Source: Mycolicibacterium psychrotolerans
Lineage (GTDB): Bacteria > Actinomycetota > Actinomycetes > Mycobacteriales > Mycobacteriaceae
Direction of reading: 5' to 3'
Assembly: GCF_010729305.1 (NCBI RefSeq)
Contig: NZ_AP022574.1
Coordinates: forward strand, 4,464,001-4,528,000
DNA length: 64,000 nucleotides
In this document: in pieces, positions 7,865 through 17,018 of the stretch
How positions within the stretch are numbered: the first letter of the stretch is position 1
How the letters are laid out: each line of letters opens with the position of its first letter
Notes under the pieces: generated by a model
What the model saw: the letters and a program-made list of their open reading frames with translations, nothing else
Told to the model about the DNA's origin: nothing
Database searches by the model: none
Translations under genes and position numbers: made by a program

Positions 7865-9730
7865 TCAGGCCGCACCGCGATCGGCCTGGCGCTTCACCAC
7901 GGCGGTGAGCGCATCGGCGCGCAACTGATCCAGCCGCACCGATGGCGCGTTCAGCCGGCGTGCCAGGTCGCCGGCCAATTCCAAACGGATATAGGAGGTT
8001 TCGCAGTCCACCACCACGGCCGCGGCGCCCTCGGCCAGCAGCCGGGCTGCCGCGGTGCGGGTGCGGCCCAGCGGGTCGGGCCCCCCGGTCGCGCGGCCGT
8101 CGGTGAGGACGACCACCAGGCTGCGCCGGGCGCGGTCGCGCGCCCGTTCGCGCACCACCATGTCGCGGGCGGCGAGCAATCCCTGCGCCAGCGGGGTCCG
8201 GCCGCCGGTGTCGAAGCGCGCCAACCGCGTGCTGGCCACGTAGACCGACGACGTCGGCGGCAGCAGCACCCGGGCGTCCTGGCCGCGGAAGGTGATGACC
8301 GCGACCTTGTCGCGGCGCTGATAGGCGTCGCGCAGCAGTGACAGGGTGGCGCCGCTGACCGCCGACATCCGGTCGCGCGCGGCCATCGAGCCGGACGCGT
8401 CGACGACGAAGATCACCAGGTTCCCCTCGCGACCCTCACGCACCGCGCGGCGGACGTCGTCGGGTCCGGGCCGCAGGGGGCCCGCCCCGTCGTGTCGCCC
8501 CGCGGCGGCGAGCAGCGTGCCGAAGACGTGCATGCCGTGGCCGGTCTGCGGATCGGTGGTGGCGGCGACGACCGTGCCGGTGCGGTTACGGGCGCGGGAA
8601 CGCCGGCCGGGCGCCCCCTCGCCGACACCGGGGACGACGAGCGCCTTGGTCCGGAACGCCGCCGACGGGGCCGCACTGGGACGCGTCGGCGGTGCCGAAT
8701 TCGGCTGCGGCGCAGCATCTTCGCTGTCGTCGCCGGGTGAAGATCCGCCGCCGGGCGGCGGGTCGGGCTCGCGATCCGTATCGGCCGCCTCCCCCGCCTG
8801 GGTCATCGCGTCGTCGAGCCGGTCGGCGTCCAGCCCCGGGTCGTCGAACGGGTCGCGGCGGCGCCGGTGCGGCAGCGCCAGCTCGGCCGCCACCCGGATG
8901 TCCTCCTCGGCCACGGTGTCGGCCCCGCGCCATGCCGCGTGCGCGACCGCGGTGCGCGCGACCACCAGATCGGCGCGCATCCCGTCGACGTCGAACGCCG
9001 CGCACAGCGCCGCGATGCGGCGCAGTTCGCTGTCGGGCAGCGCCACCGCCGCCACCCGGGCGCGGGCATCGGCGATGTGCCCGGCCAGGTCGGCGTCGGC
9101 GTCGGCGTACCGGGCGGCGAAACCCGCCGGGTCGGCCTCGTAGGCGAGGCGCTGACGGATCACCTCCGCGCGCACGTCGACGTCGCGGGAGGCCGCCACG
9201 TCGACGGTGAGCCCGAACCGGTCGAGCAGCTGCGGACGCAGTTCTCCCTCTTCGGGATTCATCGTTCCGATGAGCACGAATCGCGCGTCGTGGCTGTGGG
9301 ACACGCCGTCGCGTTCGATGTGCACCCGGCCCATCGCGGCGGCGTCGAGCAACACGTCGACCAGATGGTCGTGCAGCAGGTTGACCTCGTCGACGTAGAG
9401 CACGCCGCGGTGTGCCCGCGCCAGCAGGCCCGGCGAGAACGCGTGCTCACCGTCACGCAGCACCTTCTGCAGGTCCAGCGATCCGACGACCCGGTCCTCG
9501 GTCGCGCCGATCGGCAGTTCGACCAGGTGTCCGCCGCCGCCCCCGGCCATCCGGAACGACTGCATCAGCACCTGGGCCAGGGCGCGCACGGCGGTCGACT
9601 TGGCGGTGCCCTTCTCGCCGCGGATCAGCACGCCGCCGATGTCGGGGCGCACCGCGCACAGCACCAGGGCGAGCTTGAGGCGGTCGTGCCCGACCAGCGC
9701 GCTGAAGGGGTACAGCGCGTCTGCGGTCAC
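7865..9730 (-). CDS. ChlI/ChlD-type chelatase subunit (AAA+ with VWA domain)
   Basis: 621 residues from the GTG at 9730, which overlaps the stop of the upstream acetyltransferase gene; M. tuberculosis Rv2850c is about 629. Order: AAA+ ATPase (about 1-330; Walker A GEKGTAKSTAVRAL, sensor-like TMNPEEGELRPQLLDRFGL), an acidic proline-rich linker (about 330-430), and a C-terminal von Willebrand A domain with MIDAS motif FVVDASGSMAA. The family drives metal insertion into tetrapyrroles. Set beside cobO, cobB and cysG, it is more likely to serve cobalt insertion with a CobN-type subunit encoded elsewhere than magnesium insertion; that assignment is inference. Confidence 0.88.
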   Translation of the reverse strand: MTADALYPFSALVGHDRLKLALVLCAVRPDIGGVLIRGEKGTAKSTAVRALAQVLMQSFRMAGGGGGHLVELPIGATEDRVVGSLDLQKVLRDGEHAFSPGLLARAHRGVLYVDEVNLLHDHLVDVLLDAAAMGRVHIERDGVSHSHDARFVLIGTMNPEEGELRPQLLDRFGLTVDVAASRDVDVRAEVIRQRLAYEADPAGFAARYADADADLAGHIADARARVAAVALPDSELRRIAALCAAFDVDGMRADLVVARTAVAHAAWRGADTVAEEDIRVAAELALPHRRRRDPFDDPGLDADRLDDAMTQAGEAADTDREPDPPPGGGSSPGDDSEDAAPQPNSAPPTRPSAAPSAAFRTKALVVPGVGEGAPGRRSRARNRTGTVVAATTDPQTGHGMHVFGTLLAAAGRHDGAGPLRPGPDDVRRAVREGREGNLVIFVVDASGSMAARDRMSAVSGATLSLLRDAYQRRDKVAVITFRGQDARVLLPPTSSVYVASTRLARFDTGGRTPLAQGLLAARDMVVRERARDRARRSLVVVLTDGRATGGPDPLGRTRTAAARLLAEGAAAVVVDCETSYIRLELAGDLARRLNAPSVRLDQLRADALTAVVKRQADRGAA

Positions 9731-10173
9731 GGCTTCACCATCGGGATGTGCGGGATGCCGTCGTCGAGGAACTCGTCGCCGTCCCGGACGAACCCGTGCC
9801 TGCCGTACATCTCCTGCAGGTACATCTGGGCGTTGATGTGACAGGGGTAATCCCCCACCTCGGCCAGGGCCGCGGTCAGCAGCCGGGCGGTGTGGCCGTG
9901 ACCGCGTTCGGTGCGCTTGGTGCACACCCGCCCGATCCGGAACGCCTTCTGCCCGGCGGGATGCTCCTCCATCAGGCGCAGCGTCGAAATCACTTGTCCC
10001 TCAGGGCTTTCCAGCCAGAAATGCCTGGTCTCGGCGAGCAGATCCCGGCCGTCGAGTTCCGGGTACGGGGTGGCCTGCTCCACGACGAACACCTCGACGC
10101 GCAGCTTGAGCAGCTCGTAGAGCGTTGCGGCGTCGAGATCCTTGGCCCAACTGCGGCGCAGCGCCACTGTCAT
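9727..10173 (-). CDS. GNAT acetyltransferase, ElaA-like
   Basis: 148 residues, a single GNAT domain. The stretch FVVEQATPYPELDG is typical of the ElaA subgroup, and the acetyl-CoA loop is RTERGHGHTARLL. The substrate is not known for this group. The homologous slot in M. tuberculosis is Rv2851c, also between mqo and the chelatase-like gene. The stop codon overlaps the GTG start of the chelatase-like gene by four bases, and it follows mqo by 13 bases, so it belongs to the same transcript. Confidence 0.87.
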   Translation of the reverse strand: MTVALRRSWAKDLDAATLYELLKLRVEVFVVEQATPYPELDGRDLLAETRHFWLESPEGQVISTLRLMEEHPAGQKAFRIGRVCTKRTERGHGHTARLLTAALAEVGDYPCHINAQMYLQEMYGRHGFVRDGDEFLDDGIPHIPMVKP

Positions 10174-10186
10174 CGGCTGACCACCG

Positions 10187-11746
10187 TCAAACGGTCGCCG
10201 CAGTCGGGGAATGCTCTGTGCCGGCCGTGGATTCGCCCGGCACGGTGTCGGGGATGGCGCCCGCGGGCTTGTCGAGCTTGAGCACCTTGGTGCCGTGCGC
10301 CCAGATCTCGGAGAACAATTCCGGCTCGTTCGACAATTCGGTGCCCAGCGACGGGATCATCGTCGTGATCGTCGGCAGCCAGTTCTGGTAGCGGTCGGCG
10401 AAGCACCGCGACATCACCTCGAGCATCGCGGGAACGGCGGTCGAGGCCCCCGGCGACGCGCCGAGCAGACCGGCGATGCTGCCATCGGCTGCCGAGAGCA
10501 CGGTGGTGCCGAACTCCAGCACCCCGCCCTTGCCCTTGGCCTTGCGGATCACCTGCACCCGCTGCCCGGCGATGTCCAGCTCCCAGTCGGAATTCTTTGC
10601 ACCCGGCGCAAATTCGCGCAGCGCGTCGACCCGCGCCGATTCGCTGAGCAGCAGCTGCCCGATCAGGTAGCGCAGCAGCCCCATCTCGGTGAGCCCCACG
10701 CCGAGCATCGACACCAGGTTGTTCGGCTTCACCGACAGCGGCAGATCGGTGACCTTGCCCTGCTTGAGGAATTTGGGCGACCAGCCGGCGAACGGTCCGA
10801 ACAGCAGCCAGGAACGGCCGTTGATCACGCGGGTGTCCAGGTGCGGCACCGACATCGGCGGGGCGCCCAGCGGCGGCAGCCCGTAGACCTTGGCCTGGTG
10901 GCGCGCGGTGAGCGCGGGGTTGCCGCTGCGCAGCCACTGACCGCCGACCGGGAATCCGCCGAAGCCCTTGGCCTCCTTGATGCCGGCCTTCTGCAGCAGC
11001 GGCAGCGCGCCGCCGCCGGCACCGACGAACACGAAGCCGGCGTCGAACTTCCGCTTCTGGCCGGTGCGCCGGTTGACGACCTTGACCGTCCACCTGCCGT
11101 CCGAGCCCTGGTCGAGGTCGGTGACGTCGTGGCCGAACAGCGTCGCCATGCCCTGCTTGGCGCCGAACCCGATCAGCTGGCGCGACAGAGACCCGAAGTC
11201 GACGTCGGTGCCGTCCTGGGTCCAGTTCAGTCCCACGGGCTCGGAGAAGTCGCGCTTCTCGGCCATCAGGGGCAGTCGCCGCACGAACTCGTCGCGGTCG
11301 TCGATGAACTCCATCGTCGCGAACAGCGGGTTGGTGACCAGCGCGTTGTACCGGCGGCGCAGGTAGTTCACGTTGTCCTCGCCCTGCACGAAGCTGACGT
11401 GCGGGATCGGGTTGAGGAAGCTGCGCACGTCGGGCAGCACGCCGTTCTCGACGGCGTAGGTCCAGAACTGGCGGGACACCTGGAACTGTTCGTTGACGTT
11501 CACCGCCTTGGCGATGTCGATCGAGCCGTCGGGCCGCGCCGGGGTGTAGTTGAGCTCACACAGCGCCGAGTGCCCGGTGCCGGCGTTGTTCCACGGATCG
11601 CTGCTCTCGGCGGCGGCGCCGTCGAGGCGCTCGACCAACGTCATCGACCAGTTCGGCTCCACCAGGCGCAGCAATGCCGACAGGGTGGCGCTCATGATGC
11701 CCGCCCCCACCAGCAGGACGTCGGTCTTCTCCGCTTCAGACACCAA
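10187..11746 (-). CDS. mqo: Malate:quinone oxidoreductase
   Basis: 519 residues. A peripheral membrane FAD enzyme that oxidises malate to oxaloacetate and passes electrons to the quinone pool. The N-terminal dinucleotide fold VLLVGAGIMSATLSALLR and the signature WNNAGTGHSALCELNYTP are present. The start is either TTG (11744-11746) or the adjoining GTG (11741-11743); a GAAGGG ribosome site lies about 9 and 12 bases upstream. It is the first gene of the minus-strand train leading to proS and is divergent from the alpha/beta hydrolase gene, with about 100 bp between. Confidence 0.95.
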   Translation of the reverse strand: MVSEAEKTDVLLVGAGIMSATLSALLRLVEPNWSMTLVERLDGAAAESSDPWNNAGTGHSALCELNYTPARPDGSIDIAKAVNVNEQFQVSRQFWTYAVENGVLPDVRSFLNPIPHVSFVQGEDNVNYLRRRYNALVTNPLFATMEFIDDRDEFVRRLPLMAEKRDFSEPVGLNWTQDGTDVDFGSLSRQLIGFGAKQGMATLFGHDVTDLDQGSDGRWTVKVVNRRTGQKRKFDAGFVFVGAGGGALPLLQKAGIKEAKGFGGFPVGGQWLRSGNPALTARHQAKVYGLPPLGAPPMSVPHLDTRVINGRSWLLFGPFAGWSPKFLKQGKVTDLPLSVKPNNLVSMLGVGLTEMGLLRYLIGQLLLSESARVDALREFAPGAKNSDWELDIAGQRVQVIRKAKGKGGVLEFGTTVLSAADGSIAGLLGASPGASTAVPAMLEVMSRCFADRYQNWLPTITTMIPSLGTELSNEPELFSEIWAHGTKVLKLDKPAGAIPDTVPGESTAGTEHSPTAATV

Positions 11747-11848
11747 CTCGATCGGCCCTTCGTGGTCACATCCCGTTGCTCACGGCTTACCGACGTTCAG
11801 GTTATCCCGCCGCGGTCACCGGCAACCCTCCGACCACCTCCGCCCACT

Positions 11849-12856
11849 ATGGTGGCTGTCGTGTCCGGATGGCGGCCCGACGTTCTGTCCGGGTACTGGC
11901 AGGCCACGTTCCGCCTCGGCGCCGACCCGGACGGGGAGGGCGACCTCGAGGCGACGCTGGTGCGCCGCGGGCCGGCGGACTCCTCGGCGCGTCACGCGGT
12001 GCTGATGGTGCACGGCTTCACCGACTACTTCTTCAACACCGAGTTCGCCGATCACCTGGCCGTCCGTGGTTTCGCGTTCTACGCGATCGACCTGCACAAG
12101 TGCGGTCGGTCGCACCGAGATGGCCAGACCCCGCATTTCACCACCGACCTGGCGCGCTACGACAACGAACTCGAGAAGGCGCTCGAGGTCATCGCGGCGG
12201 AATCCCCGGCTCGGGTGCTCGTGTGCGGGCACTCGGCGGGCGGTCTGGTCGTGTCGCTGTGGCTCGACCGGCTGCGCGCCCGCGGCGCCACCGCGCGGAA
12301 AGGGGTGCACGGGTTGATGCTCAACAGCCCGTGGCTGGATCTGCAGGGGCCTGCCATCCTGCGCGCCGCGCCGACGACCGCGGCGTTGCGGGCGCTGGGG
12401 CGGTGGCGCAAGCACACCGTGGTGCGCCGCCCCGGCGAGGGCGGCTACGGCACGACGCTGCACCGTGACTACGCGGGCGAGTTCGACTACGACCTGACGT
12501 GGAAGCCCGTCGGCGGATTTCCCGTCACGCTCGGCTGGATCCACGCGATCCGGCGGGCCCAGGCGCGGCTGCACCGCGGTCTGGACGTCGGGGTGCCCAA
12601 CCTGATCCTGCGGTCGGACCGCAGCGTGCGCGAGGTCGCCGATCCGGAACGGATCCAGCGCGGCGACGCCGTGCTCGATGTCGCGCAGATCGCGCGGTGG
12701 GCCGGCTGTATCGGCAATCGCACGACGGTGGTGCCGATCGCCGACGCCAAGCACGACGTGTTCCTCTCGGTGCCCGACTCCCGCGCCACGGCCTACCGGG
12801 AGTTGGACGGCTGGCTGGACTGGTATCTCACGGACGGAGACTCTCGGCATGGCTGA
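11849..12856 (+). CDS. Alpha/beta hydrolase, lysophospholipase-like
   Basis: 335 residues from ATG 11849 (a GTG four codons later is also possible). The nucleophile elbow is GHSAGG with Ser near residue 129, an oxyanion stretch HGFTDYFF lies near residues 55-62, and the C-terminal histidine is in DAKHDVF. No signal peptide. It resembles the serine aminopeptidase S33/monoacylglycerol lipase group; the real substrate is not known. In M. tuberculosis a gene of similar length (Rv2854) also precedes mtr. Its stop overlaps the mtr start by eight bases, so the two are co-translated. Confidence 0.85.
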   Translation: MVAVVSGWRPDVLSGYWQATFRLGADPDGEGDLEATLVRRGPADSSARHAVLMVHGFTDYFFNTEFADHLAVRGFAFYAIDLHKCGRSHRDGQTPHFTTDLARYDNELEKALEVIAAESPARVLVCGHSAGGLVVSLWLDRLRARGATARKGVHGLMLNSPWLDLQGPAILRAAPTTAALRALGRWRKHTVVRRPGEGGYGTTLHRDYAGEFDYDLTWKPVGGFPVTLGWIHAIRRAQARLHRGLDVGVPNLILRSDRSVREVADPERIQRGDAVLDVAQIARWAGCIGNRTTVVPIADAKHDVFLSVPDSRATAYRELDGWLDWYLTDGDSRHG

Positions 12857-14261
12857 TTTCGACATCGCGATCATCGGCACCGGGTCGGGCAACAGCATCC
12901 TCGACGACCGCTACGTCGACAAACGGGTGGCCATCTGCGAGCAGGGCATCTTCGGGGGTACCTGCCTCAACGTCGGCTGCATCCCCACCAAGATGTTCGT
13001 CTATTCCGCCGGGGTGGCCGAGCAGGTCAGAGACGCGCATCGGTACGGCGTCGACGCGCACATCGATGCGGTGCGCTGGCCCGACGTCGTCTCCCGGGTG
13101 TTCGGCCGCATCGATCCGCTGGCCAGCGGCGGCGAGCACTACCGGCGGTCGTCGCCGAACGTGGAGGTCTTCGCCAGCCACACCCGCTTCGCCGAATCCC
13201 AGGGCCGGGACGGCTACCGGCTGCGCACCGACGACGGCCAGGAGTTCACCGCCGAGCAGGTGGTGATCGCTGCGGGCGCACGGGCGACGGTGCCCCCGGC
13301 GATCGCCGATTGCGGCGTGGCCTACCACACCAGCGACACGATCATGCGCATCTCGGATCTGCCCGAGCACCTCGTGATCGTCGGCGGCGGCTTCGTGGCC
13401 GCGGAGTTCGCGCACGTGTTCTCGTCGCTGGGCTCGCGGGTGACGATCGTGCTGCGCGGCACCACGATGCTGAGCCACTGTGACGACACGATCTGCGAGA
13501 GGTTCACCGACATCGCGGGCAAGAAGTGGGAGATCCGCAGCAGGCGCAACATCGTGCACGGCTCGTCGGATGACTCCGGGGTCACCCTCACCCTCGACGA
13601 TGGCGCCACCGTGCGCGCCGACACGTTGCTGGTCGCGACCGGTCGCGTCCCCAACGGCGATCTTCTCGACGCCCATCATGCCGGGGTCGAGGTGGCCGAC
13701 GGGCTGGTGACCGTCGACGAGTACCAGCGCACCACGGCGCGCAACGTCTTCGCCCTCGGGGACGTCAGCTCGCCCTATCAGCTCAAGCACGTCGCCAACC
13801 ACGAGGCCAGGGTGGTCAAGCACAACCTGCTGCAGGACTGGGACGACACCGAGAACCTGATGCCGGCCAACCACCGCAACGTGCCGTCGGCGGTGTTCAC
13901 CGAGCCTCAGATCGCGTGCGTGGGGCTGACCGAGAACGAGGCCCGCGCTGCGGGACACCGCATCCGGTCGAAGGTCCAGGATTACGGCGACGTGGCCTAC
14001 GGCTGGGCGATGGAGGACTCCACGGGCTTCGCGAAGCTGATCGTCGACGACGACACCGGCCTGCTGCTCGGGGCGCACATCATGGGTCACCAGGCGTCAT
14101 CGATCATCCAGCCGTTGATCCAGGCGATGGCATTCGACCTGCCGGCCCAGGAGATGGCCCGGGGCCAGTACTGGATCCACCCGGCGCTGCCCGAGGTGGT
14201 CGAGAACGCGCTGCTGGCCCTGTGCGGGGAACCGCCGTGGCCGCCGTCCAAGAGGCACTGA
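12849..14261 (+). CDS. mtr: Mycothione reductase
   Basis: 470 residues. It reduces mycothione (oxidised mycothiol) with NADPH and keeps the actinobacterial thiol pool reduced. A class I flavoprotein disulfide reductase: FAD motif IIGTGSGNS, redox pair Cys39 and Cys44 in GGTCLNVGCIPTK, NADPH fold VIVGGGFVAAEFAHVF, and a C-terminal HPALPEVVENAL with the catalytic His-Glu pair. The start at 12849 gives the family N-terminus (MADFDIAIIGTGSGN); longer in-frame starts run through the upstream hydrolase gene. The motif set separates it from lipoamide and glutathione reductases. Confidence 0.95.
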   Translation: MADFDIAIIGTGSGNSILDDRYVDKRVAICEQGIFGGTCLNVGCIPTKMFVYSAGVAEQVRDAHRYGVDAHIDAVRWPDVVSRVFGRIDPLASGGEHYRRSSPNVEVFASHTRFAESQGRDGYRLRTDDGQEFTAEQVVIAAGARATVPPAIADCGVAYHTSDTIMRISDLPEHLVIVGGGFVAAEFAHVFSSLGSRVTIVLRGTTMLSHCDDTICERFTDIAGKKWEIRSRRNIVHGSSDDSGVTLTLDDGATVRADTLLVATGRVPNGDLLDAHHAGVEVADGLVTVDEYQRTTARNVFALGDVSSPYQLKHVANHEARVVKHNLLQDWDDTENLMPANHRNVPSAVFTEPQIACVGLTENEARAAGHRIRSKVQDYGDVAYGWAMEDSTGFAKLIVDDDTGLLLGAHIMGHQASSIIQPLIQAMAFDLPAQEMARGQYWIHPALPEVVENALLALCGEPPWPPSKRH

Positions 14262-14296
14262 AACGTTTTCACCTGTTCAGATGATCATGCATGTGC

Positions 14297-14302
14297 TAGC
14301 GT
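14297..14302 (+). promoter_or_regulatory. Possible -10 element TAGCGT after mtr
   Basis: The sequence TGCTAGCGT is a good mycobacterial extended -10, and the same nine bases stand before the thioesterase gene at 34.3 kb. Here it reads into a strong hairpin and then the 3' end of cbiO on the other strand. It could start a small RNA or an antisense transcript. A short GTG frame begins at 14301 but has no support as a gene. Confidence 0.3.
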
Positions 14303-14311
14303 GAGCGAAGA

Positions 14312-14367
14312 GGGCCGGCCGCGGCGGCCGTCGATGCAGCACATCGTCCCGTCGCAGCGGCCGGCCC
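14312..14367. terminator. Hairpin between convergent mtr and cbiO
   Basis: A perfect 11-base inverted repeat, GGGCCGGCCGC at 14312-14322 and GCGGCCGGCCC at 14357-14367, with a 34-base loop. It lies in the 150-bp gap between the ends of two convergent genes, where a two-way terminator is expected. No U-tract is present. Confidence 0.55.
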
Positions 14368-14411
14368 CCACTACCCCTCGAGAAAAGTTGGGGCAGCGTT
14401 GTTTTCGACGC

Positions 14412-15152
14412 TCACGACGTCGGGACGACGAACCCCCACGGCAGTTCGAGGCGGTGCTCGGCGAGTAGGTCCGCGTCGGAGAGCACCTCGCCGATCGCCC
14501 CGTCGGCGACGACGACCCCACCGTCCATCACGACGGCCCGCGAGCACAGCTGCGCGGCGTAAGGCAGGTCGTGGGTGACGATCAACATCGTGGCGTCGAG
14601 CCCGGACAGCGTCTCGGCCAGCTCGCGCCGGGCCACCGGATCGAGGTTGGCCGACGGCTCGTCGAGGACGAGAACCTCGGGCTCGCAGGCCAGTACGGTC
14701 GCCAGCGCCGCGCGGCGCCGCTGCCCGCCCGACATGTGGGCGGGGCTGCGTCCGGCGAGCCCGCTCATCGACACCACCTCGAGGGCACGCGCCACTCTGG
14801 CCTCCAACTCGGCCCCGCGCACCCCGAAGTTGGCCGGGCCGAACGCGACGTCCTGACCCAGCGTCGGCATGAACAACTGGTCGTCGGGATCCTGGAACAC
14901 CAACCCGACGCGACGCCGGATCTCGCGAAGGGTGTTGCGCGACAACGCAGTCCCGCCGATCTCGACCATGCCGCGCGATGCGGTCAGCACGCCGTTGAGG
15001 TGGAGCATCAGCGTCGTCTTGCCCGCACCGTTGGGGCCCAGCAGCGCGACCCGCTCCCCGGGCGCGACGTCGAGATCGACACCCGCCAGCGCGACGTGGC
15101 CGTCGGGATAGGTGTAGTGCACACCCTCGACCCGGACCGCCGGCGTGCTCAC
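14412..15152 (-). CDS. cbiO: Cobalt ECF transporter ATPase CbiO
   Basis: 246 residues. The ATPase that powers the cobalt uptake complex CbiMNQO. Walker A LLGPNGAGKTT, signature MSGGQRRRAALA, Walker B VLVLDEPSANLDP and the H-loop LIVTHDL are all present. The GTG at 15152 (protein MSTPAVRVEGV) overlaps the cbiQ stop by four bases and is preferred over longer starts that read through cbiQ. Last gene of the cbi operon. Confidence 0.94.
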   Translation of the reverse strand: MSTPAVRVEGVHYTYPDGHVALAGVDLDVAPGERVALLGPNGAGKTTLMLHLNGVLTASRGMVEIGGTALSRNTLREIRRRVGLVFQDPDDQLFMPTLGQDVAFGPANFGVRGAELEARVARALEVVSMSGLAGRSPAHMSGGQRRRAALATVLACEPEVLVLDEPSANLDPVARRELAETLSGLDATMLIVTHDLPYAAQLCSRAVVMDGGVVVADGAIGEVLSDADLLAEHRLELPWGFVVPTS

Positions 15153-15928
15153 CCGATCACCCACGCCGACAACGCAACCATCACCGCGGCCGACGCGGGC
15201 AGCAGGGCCAGCGCCCACTGTCGCGGTGACGCCGCGGCCGCGCAGCCCGCACCGAGCGCGAGCGGCGGTACCCGCCCGTCGAATCCGCGCGACAGCATGG
15301 CCAGGTACACCCGCTCCCCCCTCTCGTAGGAACGCAGGAACAGCGCCCCGACCCCGGTCGCGGTGGCACCGATCTGGTGCAGCATGCGGGGCGAGTCGCC
15401 ACGCGAGATCCGGGCCAGTCGCATCCGCCGGATCTCGGCGGCCAGCACGTCGACGTAGCGGATCATCAGCGTCAGCATCGAGACGATCACCGCGGGCACC
15501 CGTAACCGACTCAGCGCCACGGGCAGTTCGCGCGCGGTCGTGGTGGCGGCCACGGTCAGCGACGCGGCCACGCCCAGCGTGCCCTTGATCACGATGCCCC
15601 ATGCCGCGTAGAGGCCGGGAACCGACAGCGACAACCCCGCGACGCTGACCTGCTCACCCCCTTCGGCGAACGGCAGCAGCAGCGCGAGCACCACGAAAGG
15701 GGCCTCGATCAGCATCCGCGGCAGGATCCAGCGCACCGGGATGCGCGCCACCGACCAGATCGCCACGGCGATGAGCGTGTACACCCCGAAGGGCCAGAAC
15801 ATTTCTCGGGGCGTGGCGACCACCGCCAGCACGAACGTCACCAGAACCACGATCTTGACCTCGGCCGGCAGCCGGTGCACCGGTGAGTCGCCGTCGCGGT
15901 ACAGGGGGTGCGCGTGACCCGCTCCCAT
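15149..15928 (-). CDS. cbiQ: Cobalt ECF transporter transmembrane protein CbiQ
   Basis: 259 residues with several hydrophobic helices. It is the T-component that couples the ATPase to the metal-binding M-component. Two Arg-Gly coupling motifs are visible, LARISRGD and LAMLSRGF, as expected for this family. It follows cbiN by 15 bases and overlaps cbiO by four. Confidence 0.93.
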   Translation of the reverse strand: MGAGHAHPLYRDGDSPVHRLPAEVKIVVLVTFVLAVVATPREMFWPFGVYTLIAVAIWSVARIPVRWILPRMLIEAPFVVLALLLPFAEGGEQVSVAGLSLSVPGLYAAWGIVIKGTLGVAASLTVAATTTARELPVALSRLRVPAVIVSMLTLMIRYVDVLAAEIRRMRLARISRGDSPRMLHQIGATATGVGALFLRSYERGERVYLAMLSRGFDGRVPPLALGAGCAAAASPRQWALALLPASAAVMVALSAWVIG

Positions 15929-15943
15929 GTCGTCAGACCCGCG

Positions 15944-16300
15944 TCAGTCTTCGGGGGCGGAGTTCGACGCCGACCGGGAGCGCGCGATCAACCAGAACGC
16001 GCCGAAGGCGACGAGGACCGTCACGGCCACTCCGGCGATGCCGGCCAATCCGTTCGTGCCGTCGCGCCCGCCGACGGTGTAGTCGGCCAGCGGGGAGTGC
16101 GCCAGCGCATGCTGGTCGGCGTGCTGGGCGATGCAGTCGCCGCGCAGTTGTTCACCCTGCGGGGTCTCGACGACCTGGCAGCCCTGCAGCGTGGCCGAGT
16201 CCAGACCGTCCGGGCTGGAGCTGGCCAGGTAGGACAGTCCGCCGGCGATCAGCAGGGTCACCGCCGCGAAGCCGACCCAGAACCGCCAGCGAGCCCTCAC
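15944..16300 (-). CDS. cbiN: Cobalt transporter accessory protein CbiN-like (PDGL family)
   Basis: 118 residues: helix 1 near residues 8-26, an extracytoplasmic loop of about 50 residues beginning with SPDGLDSATLQG, and helix 2 near residues 83-105. CbiN subunits assist metal loading of CbiM and point to cobalt and not nickel as cargo. The start overlaps the cbiM stop by four bases. Confidence 0.9.
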   Translation of the reverse strand: MRARWRFWVGFAAVTLLIAGGLSYLASSSPDGLDSATLQGCQVVETPQGEQLRGDCIAQHADQHALAHSPLADYTVGGRDGTNGLAGIAGVAVTVLVAFGAFWLIARSRSASNSAPED

Positions 16301-16983
16301 GCCGGCACCCCGGCCGCAATGCGGTTGGTGCGCAGCAGATACACCAGGTCCGGGCGTGCCCGCACGACGGCCACCACGGTGAGCGCGGTGATGATGCCCT
16401 CACCGATGCCGATCAGCACGTGGGTGCCGAACATGTAGGCCGCCACCGTGCCCAGTGACGAGGAACCCGCCCCGCCGAGGGAGTACTCCAGCACGAAGCC
16501 CATGGCGGCGCAGACTGTGCCCACCACCGCCGAGCAGAAGGCGACGACGCCGACCGCGGGCACCGACACCTCGCCGCGGATGCGGCGCACCATCCGGTAG
16601 CTCAGCAGGGCGGTGCCGTAACCGGCGGCCACACCGATCAGTGCCATGTTCGTGATGTTGGTGCCCAGCGCGGTGACCCCGCCGTCGGCGAAGAGCAGCG
16701 ACTGCACCACGAGCACGATCCCGACGCACAGCGCACCGGTGAACGGCCCGACCAGAATGGCCGCGAGCGCGCCCCCGAGCAGGTGACCGCTCACCCCGGG
16801 CAGGATCGGGAAGTTCACCATCTGCACGGCGAAGACGAACGCGGCGACCAGACCGGCAAGCGGCACGGTCCGCTCGTCGAGTTCCTCGCGCGCACGCCAC
16901 GCGCACAGTCCCAGGGCGCTCAGCGCGATGGCCGCGAACAGGACCGATACCGGGGCGTTGACGATGCCGTCGCTCATGTGCAT
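16297..16983 (-). CDS. cbiM: Cobalt-binding membrane subunit CbiM
   Basis: 228 residues from ATG 16983, giving MHMSDGIVN. In CbiM and NikM the second residue must be His, because the N-terminal amine and His2 hold the metal; this decides the start over a GTG seven codons upstream (17004). A further ligand His is in GVSGHLLGGAL. About seven membrane helices. First gene of the cbiMNQO operon. M. tuberculosis has the single-protein permease NicT at the corresponding place. Confidence 0.92.
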   Translation of the reverse strand: MHMSDGIVNAPVSVLFAAIALSALGLCAWRAREELDERTVPLAGLVAAFVFAVQMVNFPILPGVSGHLLGGALAAILVGPFTGALCVGIVLVVQSLLFADGGVTALGTNITNMALIGVAAGYGTALLSYRMVRRIRGEVSVPAVGVVAFCSAVVGTVCAAMGFVLEYSLGGAGSSSLGTVAAYMFGTHVLIGIGEGIITALTVVAVVRARPDLVYLLRTNRIAAGVPA

Positions 16984-17018
16984 CGCCTGGTAGTGGACGT
17001 TCACATCGCGAGCGTATG

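Noticed and set aside
10211..11848. Plus-strand extension of the alpha/beta hydrolase frame upstream to 10211.
   Set aside because: It lies antisense to mqo; hydrolase homology begins only near 11849.
14301..14468. Short GTG-started frame after mtr.
   Set aside because: It runs antisense through the end of cbiO and spans the hairpin; no similarity to anything known.
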